A stretch of 23,727 nucleotides of DNA from Pseudomonadota bacterium (GTDB lineage Bacteria; Pseudomonadota; Gammaproteobacteria; Steroidobacterales; Steroidobacteraceae). Below are positions 1 to 9,230 of this stretch, one piece after another (position 1 is the stretch's first letter; the number at the start of each line of letters is the position of its first letter). The notes under the pieces are model-generated. The model did not search any database and was not told where the DNA came from. It saw nothing but the letters and a program-made list of their open reading frames with translations. The translations under genes and the position numbers were made by a program. The stretch covers positions 1 to 23,727 of the forward strand of contig QGVD01000064.1 in the NCBI GenBank assembly GCA_003242685.1, read 5' to 3'.

Positions 1-396
1 GACCGGCTCGGCTCGGCCCTCGCCGCGGGCGACCTCGACCTCGCGGTATACGCCGAACAGTGCCCGTTCCCAGTCGGGCCGGCTCGCGACTGCATCGACG
101 TCGTCGAGGCACACACAGTCGAGCTGCGGAAGCCCCTCGAGGACTTCCGGGCCGAGCGACGCGAGCTCCGCGAGCGGAAAGTAGCCGGCGCGCAGCGTCT
201 CGCTCGCCTGCACACAGGCGGCCTGCAGCAGGTGAGTCTTGCCGCTGCCCGGCGGCCCGCACAGCCAGGCGAATCCGCTCGCACCGGCTCCCGCGAGTCG
301 GCGCACGTGCTCGAACGCCTGGACGTTGCGTGCCGGATGGAAGCTGGCGAAGACCGCACGGTCGGCGATGCGGATCCCGAGCGGAAGCTGGCGCAT
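1..396 (-). CDS. hda: Hda, DnaA-related regulatory inactivator (partial, C-terminus outside window)
   Basis: Hda is an AAA+ protein that binds the DNA-loaded sliding clamp and promotes hydrolysis of DnaA-bound ATP, limiting re-initiation of replication. The 132 visible residues open with MRQLPLGI, whose QLPLGI stretch resembles the N-terminal clamp-binding motif of Hda. A Walker A motif (GPPGSGKT, residues 47-54) and a Walker B-like CLDDVDAV (96-103) follow. There is no room for the N-terminal domain of DnaA, and the DNA-binding domain IV is absent from what is visible, so Hda fits better than DnaA. The ATG at 394-396 lies 7 bases after the phosphatidyltransferase stop, so the two are probably co-transcribed. 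The reading frame is open to base 1; roughly 100 residues should lie beyond the edge. Confidence 0.93.
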   Translation of the reverse strand, partial: MRQLPLGIRIADRAVFASFHPARNVQAFEHVRRLAGAGASGFAWLCGPPGSGKTHLLQAACVQASETLRAGYFPLAELASLGPEVLEGLPQLDCVCLDDVDAVASRPDWERALFGVYREVEVARGEGRAEPV

Positions 397-403
397 GGTG
401 CGA

Positions 404-988
404 TCAGCGTGTCCGCTCGCCCGTCGCCGGCGGCGAGGTGGATGGCGCGACCGGCATGTTCCACGCGCGCCGGGTGAACGCGATCACGTAATCCGCGCCC
501 GAGATGACCGTCGTGCCGAACGTGATGACGGCAAGCGTCGTGAGCCAGCCTTCGGTGGGATATCCCGATGCCGCGTTCACCATCACGCAGAGCAGATAGC
601 CGAGCTGCAGCGCGGTGTTGATCTTGCTCGGCACCCGCGGCCGGCCGTGCAGCGGACCGAACCAGAGGCGGAACACGAGCGCACCGAGCCCGATGAGCAC
701 GTCGCGCGCCACGGCGGCCGCCGTCAGCCACCAGGGCACGAGCCCGAGCCAGGTGGCGGTGACGAACACCGTCATCAGCAGCAGCTTGTCGGCTACGGGA
801 TCGAGGAACTTGCCGAGCTCCGAGGCCCAGTTGAACCGTTTCGCGAGGAATCCGTCGAGCCCGTCGGAAATTGCGGCGATCCCGAACAGCACCAGCGCGG
901 TCGTGTAATCGCCTGCGCGCAGCGCGCTCACCACCGGCCAGATGAGCGCGATGCGCGCGAGACAGATGAGATTCGGCAGATGACGCAC
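404..988 (-). CDS. CDP-alcohol phosphatidyltransferase family membrane protein
   Basis: This integral membrane enzyme family moves a phosphatidyl group from a CDP-alcohol to a second alcohol, as in phosphatidylglycerophosphate synthesis. The 194-residue protein has several hydrophobic segments and the family signature at residues 42-67: D42, D45-G46, then A49-K50, G59, D63 and D67, with the metal-binding Asp residues all present. The usual Arg after the Ala (E. coli PgsA has LARR) is Lys50 here, so this is probably a PgsA-like paralogue rather than PgsA itself; its substrate cannot be read from sequence. I chose the GTG at 986-988 because it starts the protein as VRHLPNLICLARI, a typical family N-terminus; a longer upstream reading has no family similarity. 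It sits between the DUF2066 gene (23 bases upstream) and hda (7 bases downstream). Confidence 0.85.
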   Translation of the reverse strand: MRHLPNLICLARIALIWPVVSALRAGDYTTALVLFGIAAISDGLDGFLAKRFNWASELGKFLDPVADKLLLMTVFVTATWLGLVPWWLTAAAVARDVLIGLGALVFRLWFGPLHGRPRVPSKINTALQLGYLLCVMVNAASGYPTEGWLTTLAVITFGTTVISGADYVIAFTRRAWNMPVAPSTSPPATGERTR

Positions 989-1011
989 GCTGGTCCGGCC
1001 CGGAACTGGTT

Positions 1012-1989
1012 CTACTGCCTGAGCCGATACATGAGCAGCGCACCCGAAGTGCTTGCGGGCGCGAGCTGCGAGGCGCCCGAGAGCGCCTGGCTCACCCTCT
1101 GCGCGCCACCGCGCGCGAGCACCCTGAACGTCACGACGCTGCCGGCGGCCTCCTCCATGCTCACCTGTCTCACGCCGGGCAGGCTGTCGAGCAGACGCAC
1201 GACCGAGGCGTAGTCCGCGAGCGTCGCGACGCCCTCGATCCTCACCAGCGCCGGCTCCTCGCCGGGCGACATGGTGCCGTCGTTCACGCGCGCGAAAGCG
1301 TCGGCGGCACCGTGCACGCCTGCATCGAGCGGGCCCGTCCAGCTCTCGGTGGAGAATGCGGTATGCAGCGTCCACTGCCACTCACCATTGAGTGCGGCAT
1401 TGTCGCCGCGTCCCACGAGCACGGCATCGCCACCGAGGCGGCGCGCCGACTGCAGCAGCGCAGCGCGATCCAGCTCGACGCCGAGCTCATCGGTGAGCGG
1501 AAGCGGAGCCTGAGTGATCGGCAGTCCACGTATCGCCGCGGCCTGCTCGAGCGTGCGCCGTACGGAGTCGGCCGCGGCCGGCGCCGGCGGCGGCGACAGC
1601 ACGACGATGACGAATGGACGCTCCGCTTCCCAGACGCTGCGCCCCGCTGCAGTGATCTCGCTCTCGATCCGCGCGCCGTCGAACACGACGACGGTGTTGC
1701 CGGATGCGCCCGGGCGGAACGAGGCGACGTAACGCTGCGCGTCGCCGACGATGCCCGCGAGCGCCGGATCCGAGCCCGCATCGCGCCGGCCCGTCGCACG
1801 CACGAGCACCTGGCGCAGGGCGTCCTGCAGCGCGGCCGGAGAGTCGGCGTTCCTCACCTCGACCTCGTAGACGCGGACGACACGCGCCGCCAGAGCGCTC
1901 TCGTACGCTGCGACGAGGCAGAAAAATCCGGCCAGCGCGGCGACACACGCGCGCGCGCGGCGCAGTCCGGGAGTGCTGTCTTTCCTCAT
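1012..1989 (-). CDS. DUF2066 family exported protein
   Basis: A 325-residue protein of unknown function, recognised as DUF2066 by its sequence character and by its place beside purM and hda, an arrangement I recall from Pseudomonas. The N-terminus looks like a signal peptide: basic residues (MRKDSTPGLRRAR), a hydrophobic core (CVAALAGFFCLVAA) and an Ala-rich cleavage region near residues 33-36 (SALA). Export to the periplasm is therefore likely. The mature part begins RVVRVYEVEVRNADS and includes an ALQDALRQVLVRATGRRD stretch typical of the family. I see no catalytic motif. I chose the ATG at 1987-1989 because it places the signal peptide at the very start; longer readings add Arg-rich sequence of no recognisable kind. 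It is the first gene of the minus-strand set ending in hda. Confidence 0.8.
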   Translation of the reverse strand: MRKDSTPGLRRARACVAALAGFFCLVAAYESALAARVVRVYEVEVRNADSPAALQDALRQVLVRATGRRDAGSDPALAGIVGDAQRYVASFRPGASGNTVVVFDGARIESEITAAGRSVWEAERPFVIVVLSPPPAPAAADSVRRTLEQAAAIRGLPITQAPLPLTDELGVELDRAALLQSARRLGGDAVLVGRGDNAALNGEWQWTLHTAFSTESWTGPLDAGVHGAADAFARVNDGTMSPGEEPALVRIEGVATLADYASVVRLLDSLPGVRQVSMEEAAGSVVTFRVLARGGAQRVSQALSGASQLAPASTSGALLMYRLRQ

Positions 1990-2143
1990 GATGACCGTAG
2001 AGCGTCGCCGGCGGGCGGCGGTACGCGTGTCGATGCGGCCGAGCGCACCGGAGCGCGTCCATTCACACACGCCGCGGCGGCGGGCTTCCAGTACAATAGT
2101 ACACGCCCGCACGGGCCACAGACACCGGCGCCGACCACCGCGC
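1990..2143. promoter_or_regulatory. Divergent control region between DUF2066 and purM
   Basis: This 154-base gap separates divergent starts. On the plus strand TACAAT at 2092-2097 is a good -10 candidate for purM, about 47 bases before its ATG, but the position 17 bases upstream (ACGCCG) does not resemble a -35. The -10 overlaps a small symmetric element, GTAC-AATA-GTAC (2091-2102). I see no PurR-type operator. For the minus-strand gene no convincing promoter is visible. Confidence 0.35.
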
Positions 2144-3178
2144 ATGACTCACAAGAAGGGCATCACATATCGCGATGCCGGCGTCGACATCGACGCCGGT
2201 GACGAGCTCGTGGAACGCATCAAGCCGCTGGTGCGGCGCGCGCAGCGCCCCGAGGTTCTGGGCGGCATCGGCGGCTTCGGCGCGCTGGTGGAGCTGCCGC
2301 CCGGACGCTACCGGCACCCCGTTCTCGTCTCGGGAACCGACGGTGTCGGCACCAAGCTGCGCCTCGCGATCGAAACCGGCCGGCACGACACCATCGGCAT
2401 CGATCTCGTCGCGATGTGTGTCAACGACGTCGTCGTGCAGGGCGCGGAGCCGCTGTTCTTCCTCGACTACTACGCGACGGGCAAACTCCGCGTCGACGTT
2501 GCCGAATCCGTCATCCGCGGCATCGTGGAAGGCTGCGCGCAGGCGGGCGCCGCGCTCGTCGGCGGTGAAACGGCCGAAATGCCGGGCATGTATCAGGACG
2601 AGGACTACGACCTCGCCGGCTTCTGCGTCGGTGTCGTGGAGAAGGACGCGATCATCGACGGCTCCACCATCGAGGCGGGCGATGCCGTCATCGGCCTCGC
2701 CTCCTCGGGTCCGCACTCGAACGGCTACTCGCTCATCCGCAGGCTCCTCGCTCTGGCGCAGGTCGATTCGCGTACGATGCTGGACGGCCGTCCCATCTAC
2801 GATCGGCTGCTCGCGCCTACACGGATCTACGTGAAGCCGCTCCTTCATCTCATGCGCACGCTTCCCGTGCGCGGGCTCGCGCACATCACGGGCGGCGGTC
2901 TCACGAACAACATCCCGCGGGTGCTTCCGAAAGGCCTCGAAGTCGTGCTCGAGCGCCGCCTGTGGGGCCGCGATCCGATCTTCGACTGGCTGCAGCAGAC
3001 CGGCGGCATCGAGCCTGCCGAGATGTACCGCACGTTCAACTGCGGCATCGGCATGGTCGTGATCGTGCGTGGAACCGATGCGGAGAAGGCGGTGAGCGTC
3101 CTCAGAGAGCAAGGCGAGTCCGCCACCGTCATCGGCGAAGTGCGCAGCGGGACGCGCGGTGTCGTCATCGTCGAGTGA
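2144..3178 (+). CDS. purM: Phosphoribosylformylglycinamidine cyclo-ligase (AIR synthetase)
   Basis: PurM uses ATP to close the imidazole ring, converting FGAM to AIR in de novo purine synthesis in the cytosol. The 344-residue protein matches the family's usual length. It shows the N-terminal TYRDAGVDIDAGDELV sequence, the ATP/substrate-binding SGTDGVGTKLR (residues 63-73), MCVNDVVVQGAEPLFFLDYYA, and GGETAEMPGMY (140-150), all hallmarks of PurM. The ATG at 2144 gives MTHKKGITYRDAG, the normal family start; the open frame upstream is low-complexity Arg-rich sequence. The end overlaps purN by 20 bases, so the two enzymes, which act nearby in one pathway, are translationally coupled. Confidence 0.97.
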   Translation: MTHKKGITYRDAGVDIDAGDELVERIKPLVRRAQRPEVLGGIGGFGALVELPPGRYRHPVLVSGTDGVGTKLRLAIETGRHDTIGIDLVAMCVNDVVVQGAEPLFFLDYYATGKLRVDVAESVIRGIVEGCAQAGAALVGGETAEMPGMYQDEDYDLAGFCVGVVEKDAIIDGSTIEAGDAVIGLASSGPHSNGYSLIRRLLALAQVDSRTMLDGRPIYDRLLAPTRIYVKPLLHLMRTLPVRGLAHITGGGLTNNIPRVLPKGLEVVLERRLWGRDPIFDWLQQTGGIEPAEMYRTFNCGIGMVVIVRGTDAEKAVSVLREQGESATVIGEVRSGTRGVVIVE

Positions 3179-3866
3179 TACGCCGGGCGGCTTCCGCCGG
3201 CAGGATGCGCCGCTCGCCCTCGTCATCCTGATCTCGGGTCGCGGCTCCAACATGGTCGCGATCGCGCGCGCGTGCCGCGAAGGCCGCATCCGGGCGGAGG
3301 TGCGTGCGGTGATCTCCGACCGCGCCGACGCGGGAGGCCTGTCGCTCGCGCGCGAGCTCGGCATCGAGACCGCCGTCGTGCCGCGCCGCGAGTTCGCGGA
3401 TGCCGCGCAGTTCGAACGGGCGCTCGCCCGCGAGATCGACCGTCACCGCCCGGACCTCGTCGTGCTCGCCGGATTCATGCGCATCCTCTCGGGAGATTTC
3501 GTTGCGCGCTACGACGGGCGCATGCTCAACATTCATCCCGCGCTGCTGCCGCTCTACAAGGGCCTGCACACCCACCGCCGCGTGCTCGAAGCCGGCGACC
3601 GGTTCCACGGCGCGAGCGTGCATTACGTCACCGAGGAACTCGACGGCGGTCCGGTCGTTGTGCAGTCGAGAGTGCCGGTCCTGCCGGGCGACGACGAAAC
3701 CCGGCTTTCAGCGCGGGTTCAGGCGACCGAGCACATCATCTATCCGAAGGCGATCGGGTGGATCGCCGACGGTCGCCTCGTTTGGCGCGACGGACGGCCC
3801 TGGCTCGACGGCCGGCCGCTCGACGAACCCGTCGTGGAGGATTTCGTTGGCGACGCGACGCATTGA
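3159..3866 (+). CDS. purN: Phosphoribosylglycinamide formyltransferase
   Basis: PurN transfers a formyl group from 10-formyltetrahydrofolate to GAR, the third step of purine synthesis. The substrate-phosphate loop LISGRGSN (ending at residue 31) is followed by VVLAGFMRILS, MLNIHPALLPLYKGLHTH and ELDGGPVV. The catalytic triad is N124, H126 and D162, with the same spacing as E. coli N106/H108/D144. The start is a GTG at 3159 inside purM; it gives an N-terminal extension of roughly 20 residues (Ser-rich, then PGGFRRQD) compared with E. coli. I see no other start upstream of the phosphate loop, since the next Met would delete it. The 3' end overlaps the DUF3108 gene by 20 bases. Confidence 0.95.
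   Translation: MSSSSSDTPGGFRRQDAPLALVILISGRGSNMVAIARACREGRIRAEVRAVISDRADAGGLSLARELGIETAVVPRREFADAAQFERALAREIDRHRPDLVVLAGFMRILSGDFVARYDGRMLNIHPALLPLYKGLHTHRRVLEAGDRFHGASVHYVTEELDGGPVVVQSRVPVLPGDDETRLSARVQATEHIIYPKAIGWIADGRLVWRDGRPWLDGRPLDEPVVEDFVGDATH
3836..3840 (+). promoter_or_regulatory. Shine-Dalgarno GGAGG that fixes the TTG start of the DUF3108 gene
   Basis: A full GGAGG lies 6 bases before TTG at 3847, inside the last codons of purN. No in-frame ATG or GTG occurs close by that would retain the signal peptide, so this site decides the start. Confidence 0.7.
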
Positions 3867-4593
3867 ACGGTTTCTGTGGTCGGCGCTCGCGCTCCTCGGC
3901 GCCGCGGTCGGCCAAGCGGCTCCCGCGCTCCAGCCCTTCCTGGCGACGTACAACGTCGAGTGGCGCGGCCTGAGCGCCGGTACATCGACGCTCGAGCTCG
4001 TCCAGCAGGAAGGCAACACCTACACCTACCGCTCGCGCAATGCCGCGCGCGGCATCTTCCGCATCGCCCTGCCCGGCACCATCACGCAGACGAGTACCTT
4101 CGATCTCGTGGACGGCCGCGTCGTGCCGCGGCGCTACTCGGCCGACGACGGCACCAGGAGCACGGAGCGCGACGTCGAGCTCGAATTCGACTGGAACGCG
4201 GGACGGATCACGGGCGTGTCCGAGGAAAAGCCCGTCGATCTGCCGCTCGAGCCCGGCACTCTCGACGCGCTGTCCGTTCAGATCGCGCTCATGAGCGCGC
4301 TGCAGTCGGGCAGCTCGCCGTCCAGTTTCCGGCTCGTCGACGACGGCGAGATCAAGGAGTACATCTACACGCGCGAGGGCACCGAGACTCTGAAGACGCC
4401 GCTCGGCACCCACGAGACGGTCATCTACAGCAGCCACCGCGAGGGCTCGAGCCGCGTCACGCGCTTCTGGATCGATCCCGAGCTCGGCTACCTGCCCGTG
4501 CGCGCCGAGCAGCGCCGCCGCGGGAAGGTCGAGTTCACCATGACCCTCCGTGCGCTCGAGAGGAGCGCGGCGGCATCCACCGCGCGGAACTGA
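3847..4593 (+). CDS. DUF3108 family exported protein
   Basis: A 248-residue protein of unknown function, identified as DUF3108 by its sequence pattern (YNVEWRGLSAGTSTLEL near the mature start, STFDLVDGRVVPRRY, a PLGTHETVIY region, and FWIDPELGYLPVR near the end) and its position after purN. The TTG at 3847 is favoured as the start because a perfect GGAGG (3836-3840) lies 6 bases before it and the encoded N-terminus (ATRRIERFLWSALALLGAAV, then GQAAPA) looks like a signal peptide. Translation from there overlaps the end of purN by 20 bases. The protein is probably periplasmic or outer-membrane associated, with a mainly beta-rich character. No catalytic residues are evident. Confidence 0.82.
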   Translation: MATRRIERFLWSALALLGAAVGQAAPALQPFLATYNVEWRGLSAGTSTLELVQQEGNTYTYRSRNAARGIFRIALPGTITQTSTFDLVDGRVVPRRYSADDGTRSTERDVELEFDWNAGRITGVSEEKPVDLPLEPGTLDALSVQIALMSALQSGSSPSSFRLVDDGEIKEYIYTREGTETLKTPLGTHETVIYSSHREGSSRVTRFWIDPELGYLPVRAEQRRRGKVEFTMTLRALERSAAASTARN

Positions 4594-4601
4594 ACGCGCG
4601 G
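4580..4601. terminator. Hairpin across the DUF3108 stop codon, between convergent genes
   Basis: CCGCGCG (4580-4586) and CGCGCGG (4595-4601) form a perfect 7-bp stem with an 8-base loop that contains the DUF3108 stop codon (4591-4593). dcd ends 10 bases further on the other strand, so it could serve both convergent transcripts. There is no T-run on either side, so it is not a classical intrinsic terminator. Confidence 0.3.
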
Positions 4602-4611
4602 CGGCGGATCC

Positions 4612-5178
4612 TCAGGTCTTGGGCAGCGTGACGCCGCGCTGTCCCATGTACTTTCCGCCGCGGTCGCGATACGACGTCGCGCACACCTCGTCGGACTCGA
4701 AGAACAGCATCTGCGCGACGCCCTCGTTTGCGTAGATCTTCGCGGGCAGCGGCGTGGTGTTCGAGAACTCGAGCGTCACGTGCCCTTCCCACTCCGGCTC
4801 GAGCGGCGTCACGTTCACGATGATTCCGCAGCGCGCGTACGTCGACTTTCCGAGGCAGATCACGAGCACGTTGCGCGGGATGCGGAAGTACTCCACGGTC
4901 CGCGCGAGCGCGAAGGAGTTCGGCGGGATGATGCAGACGTCTCCCGTGAAGTCGACGAAGCTCTTCTCGTCGAAGCGCTTGGGATCGACGATCGTCGAGT
5001 TGATGTTCGTGAAGATCTTGAACTCGTTCGCGCAGCGCACGTCGTAGCCGTAGCTCGACGTGCCGTACGAGACGATCCGGCGATCCCCGATCTGCCGCAC
5101 CTGGTCCGGCTCGAACGGATCGATCATGCCGTGCTCGGCTGCCATCCGCCGGATCCAGTTGTCGGACTTGATGCTCAT
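4612..5178 (-). CDS. dcd: dCTP deaminase
   Basis: Dcd deaminates dCTP to dUTP, feeding dTMP synthesis through dUTPase and thymidylate synthase; it acts as a cytosolic homotrimer. The 188 residues show the family core: YGTSSYGYDVRCANEF (38-53), the active-site GKSTYARCGI (110-119) with S112 and R116, and LEPEWEGHVTLEF (126-138) with the general-base Glu at 137, equivalent to E138 of E. coli. The C-terminal YRDRGGKYMGQRG (with the family's QRG element) is intact. Length is near the E. coli enzyme. It follows apbC on the same strand after 92 bases, an arrangement seen in other gammaproteobacteria. Confidence 0.97.
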   Translation of the reverse strand: MSIKSDNWIRRMAAEHGMIDPFEPDQVRQIGDRRIVSYGTSSYGYDVRCANEFKIFTNINSTIVDPKRFDEKSFVDFTGDVCIIPPNSFALARTVEYFRIPRNVLVICLGKSTYARCGIIVNVTPLEPEWEGHVTLEFSNTTPLPAKIYANEGVAQMLFFESDEVCATSYRDRGGKYMGQRGVTLPKT

Positions 5179-5270
5179 GCGCTTCAGCCCCCCTGTGGTG
5201 CACGCCGCCCGCCGGCCGCCGCAGCACTCCGTTCCGATGCTGCGCGGTCAGTCGGCGGCGCTCGCGATGC

Positions 5271-6356
5271 TCAGCTCTCCTCGACGATGATCTTCGGAAA
5301 CACGCTGCTGCGGTCGCGCGCGCGAAGTGCCAGCGCAGCCGCCGTCCGCCGTGCCATCTCGAAGTACGCACGGGCGCGCGGCGAGTCGGGCTCCGCGACG
5401 ACGGTCGGGCGACCGCTGTCCGTCTCTTCGCGGATGCGCGCATCGAGCGGCAGCTCGCCGAGCAGCTTCACACGGTGCACCTCCGCCATCCGCGCGCCCC
5501 CGCCGGCGCCGAACACGTGCTCGGTGTGACCGCAGTTCAAGCAGACGTACACGCTCATGTTCTCGACGATGCCGAGCACCGGCACCGCGACCTTCTCGAA
5601 CATCTTGAGGCCCTTCACCGCGTCGGCGAGCGCGATGTCCTGAGGCGTCGTGACGATCACTGCGCCGGCGACCGGCACGCGCTGCGAGAGCGTGAGCTGG
5701 ATGTCACCGGTGCCCGGCGGCATGTCGACGACGAGGTAGTCGAGCTCGCCCCACTCGGTGTCGGCGAGGAGCTGCGTCAGCGCCTGAGTCACCATCGGAC
5801 CGCGCCAGACCATGGGCTGACCGGGATCGATCAGGAAGCCGATCGACATCGCCACGACTCCGTGGGCCTCGAGCGGCCGCAGATGCTTGCCGTCGGGCGA
5901 GCTCGGGCGCTCGCCTTCGAGTCCCAGCATCAGCGGCTGACTGGGTCCGTAGATATCGGCGTCCAGAATCCCGACGCGCGCCCCCTGCGCGGCCCAGGCG
6001 AGCGCCAGATTCACGGCGACGGTGGACTTCCCCACACCGCCCTTGCCCGAGGCGACGGCCACGATGTTCTTGATCTTCTCGAGCGGCTTGAGATGGCGCT
6101 GAACCTGATGAGCCAGGATCTCGGATTCGATCCGCAGCTCGAGCGGAGCCGTGATCCCCGCCGCCGCGACGTGCTCGCGCAGCGCGGCGCCGAGCTCCGC
6201 CTCGTAGCCGCCGACGGGAAAGCCGAGACAGATCCGCGCGGCGAACCCCGCACCGCTCGGCGTCACTTCGCGCACGGCGCGGGCAGCCCCGAGCGACTCG
6301 CCCAGGTACGGATCGACGTAGCTCTCCAGGGCAGCGCGAATGGCGGATTCGGTCAT
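5271..6356 (-). CDS. apbC: Iron-sulfur cluster carrier ATPase ApbC/Mrp
   Basis: ApbC (Mrp) is a P-loop ATPase of the ParA/MinD type that holds and transfers [4Fe-4S] clusters to apoproteins. The 361-residue protein has an N-terminal MIP18-like domain (about residues 5-80), then a deviant Walker A GKGGVGKST (104-112, with K105 and K110), DADIYGPSQP (132-141), the Walker B region VVDMPPGTGD (209-218) and the cluster-binding CxxC pair C272/C275 in VCLNCGH. The ATG at 6354-6356 gives MTESAIRAALESYVDP, a normal family start, although the frame stays open far upstream by GC bias. dcd follows. In this window two predicted Fe-S client proteins (RsxB-like and Nth) lie on the far side of metG. Confidence 0.96.
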   Translation of the reverse strand: MTESAIRAALESYVDPYLGESLGAARAVREVTPSGAGFAARICLGFPVGGYEAELGAALREHVAAAGITAPLELRIESEILAHQVQRHLKPLEKIKNIVAVASGKGGVGKSTVAVNLALAWAAQGARVGILDADIYGPSQPLMLGLEGERPSSPDGKHLRPLEAHGVVAMSIGFLIDPGQPMVWRGPMVTQALTQLLADTEWGELDYLVVDMPPGTGDIQLTLSQRVPVAGAVIVTTPQDIALADAVKGLKMFEKVAVPVLGIVENMSVYVCLNCGHTEHVFGAGGGARMAEVHRVKLLGELPLDARIREETDSGRPTVVAEPDSPRARAYFEMARRTAAALALRARDRSSVFPKIIVEES

Positions 6357-6614
6357 CAGCGGGAATTCGGGCCGGAAAAGGGTGCGAGATTGTAGTCGGT
6401 TGTGACGCAGGGCGCATGGCGGGGCTTGCGGGAGCCCCGTACACGGACGAGGCTCGGCCATATGGCATAATCGGCCGAGGCGCCGGCCTTGCGCACCTTG
6501 ACACTTGCCGGCGCGATGAGACATGGCGGCCAGGGAGCCGGGTGACCCGCAGCAGCGACGACGCCCACGATGCTCCTCGGCCTGCACGGGGGACAGGGGC
6601 GGCGGTAGCGCTGA
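6357..6614. promoter_or_regulatory. Divergent control region between apbC and the HEAT-kinase gene
   Basis: 258 bases without a supported gene. Minus strand: TACAAT (ATTGTA at 6389-6394 on the plus strand) is a plausible apbC -10, with no clear -35. Plus strand: CATAAT (6466-6471), preceded by TG one base upstream (6463-6464), is an extended -10 candidate for the kinase gene and would give a leader of about 135 bases. A further TTGACA (6498-6503) has no convincing -10 at the right distance. Three inverted repeats lie here: GGGGCT/AGCCCC (6421-6438), CTCGGCC/GGCCGAG (6453-6479) and CGCCGGC/GCCGGCG (6481-6513). Confidence 0.45.
6453..6479. repeat. Inverted repeat bracketing the predicted kinase promoter -10
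   Basis: The perfect 7-bp arms CTCGGCC (6453-6459) and GGCCGAG (6473-6479) enclose 13 bases that contain the TG-G-CATAAT extended -10. The arrangement resembles an operator overlapping a promoter, but could also be an early RNA hairpin or chance in GC-rich DNA. Confidence 0.4.
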
Positions 6615-9035
<2,421 letters not shown>

Positions 9036-9128
9036 AGGCGCTGCTCCCTCACCCGGCGCGAAGGCTCTCCTTCCGCAGCCCGTCCTGCGAAGCGGCAGGC
9101 GCCTGTCTGCCACCCACGTGGCGCGCCG

Positions 9129-9149
9129 GCCGATGAGCTGTGCATCGGC
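9129..9149 (+). terminator. Hairpin downstream of the kinase gene
   Basis: GCCGATG (9129-9135) and CATCGGC (9143-9149) form a perfect 7-bp stem with a 7-base loop, 94 bases after the kinase stop. The bases that follow are not a T-run, so termination strength is doubtful. Confidence 0.3.
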
Positions 9150-9216
9150 TCAGGATTCGTGCTACAAGTTGTTGATTATCAAGAACAGCTGAGCTAAACG
9201 AAGGTTCAGGGAGAAC

Positions 9217-9223
9217 GGGAGGG
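9217..9223 (+). promoter_or_regulatory. Strong ribosome-binding site deciding the TTG start of the first pilT-like gene
   Basis: GGGAGGG with a 7-base spacer to TTG at 9231. The next in-frame Met (near residue 28) would remove the conserved CSDVHL segment, so this site supports the TTG. Confidence 0.65.
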
Positions 9224-9230
9224 TCGCACC

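Larger units (their letters stand above)
9036..9230 (+). promoter_or_regulatory. Gap between the kinase gene and the first pilT-like gene
   Basis: 195 bases. It holds a hairpin (9129-9149), an AT-richer segment around 9160-9200 with a poor sigma70-like pair (TTGATT at 9172-9177, 17-base spacer, TAAACG at 9195-9200), and a strong GGGAGGG ribosome-binding site (9217-9223) spaced 7 bases before the TTG start at 9231. I found no sigma54 -24/-12 pair. Whether the pilT-like genes have their own promoter or are read from the kinase promoter is unresolved. Confidence 0.3.

Noticed and set aside
2063..3364. A 433-codon minus-strand open frame opposite purM and the purN start
   Set aside because: Antisense to purM with all its motifs; the frame is rich in His/Asp/Arg and resembles no family.
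6421..6438. GGGGCT/AGCCCC hairpin upstream of the kinase promoter, as a terminator
   Set aside because: It lies between divergent starts, where no transcript should end, and has no T-run on either side.
6516..6614. Two tiny open frames (9 and 12 codons) in the kinase leader, possible leader peptides
   Set aside because: Neither has a ribosome-binding site or a run of regulatory codons, and frames this short are expected by chance.
9172..9182. TTGAT-T-ATCAA, resembling an FNR/Crp-type half-site pair
   Set aside because: FNR sites need four bases between the TTGAT and ATCAA halves; only one is present here, so a dimer of that family would not fit.
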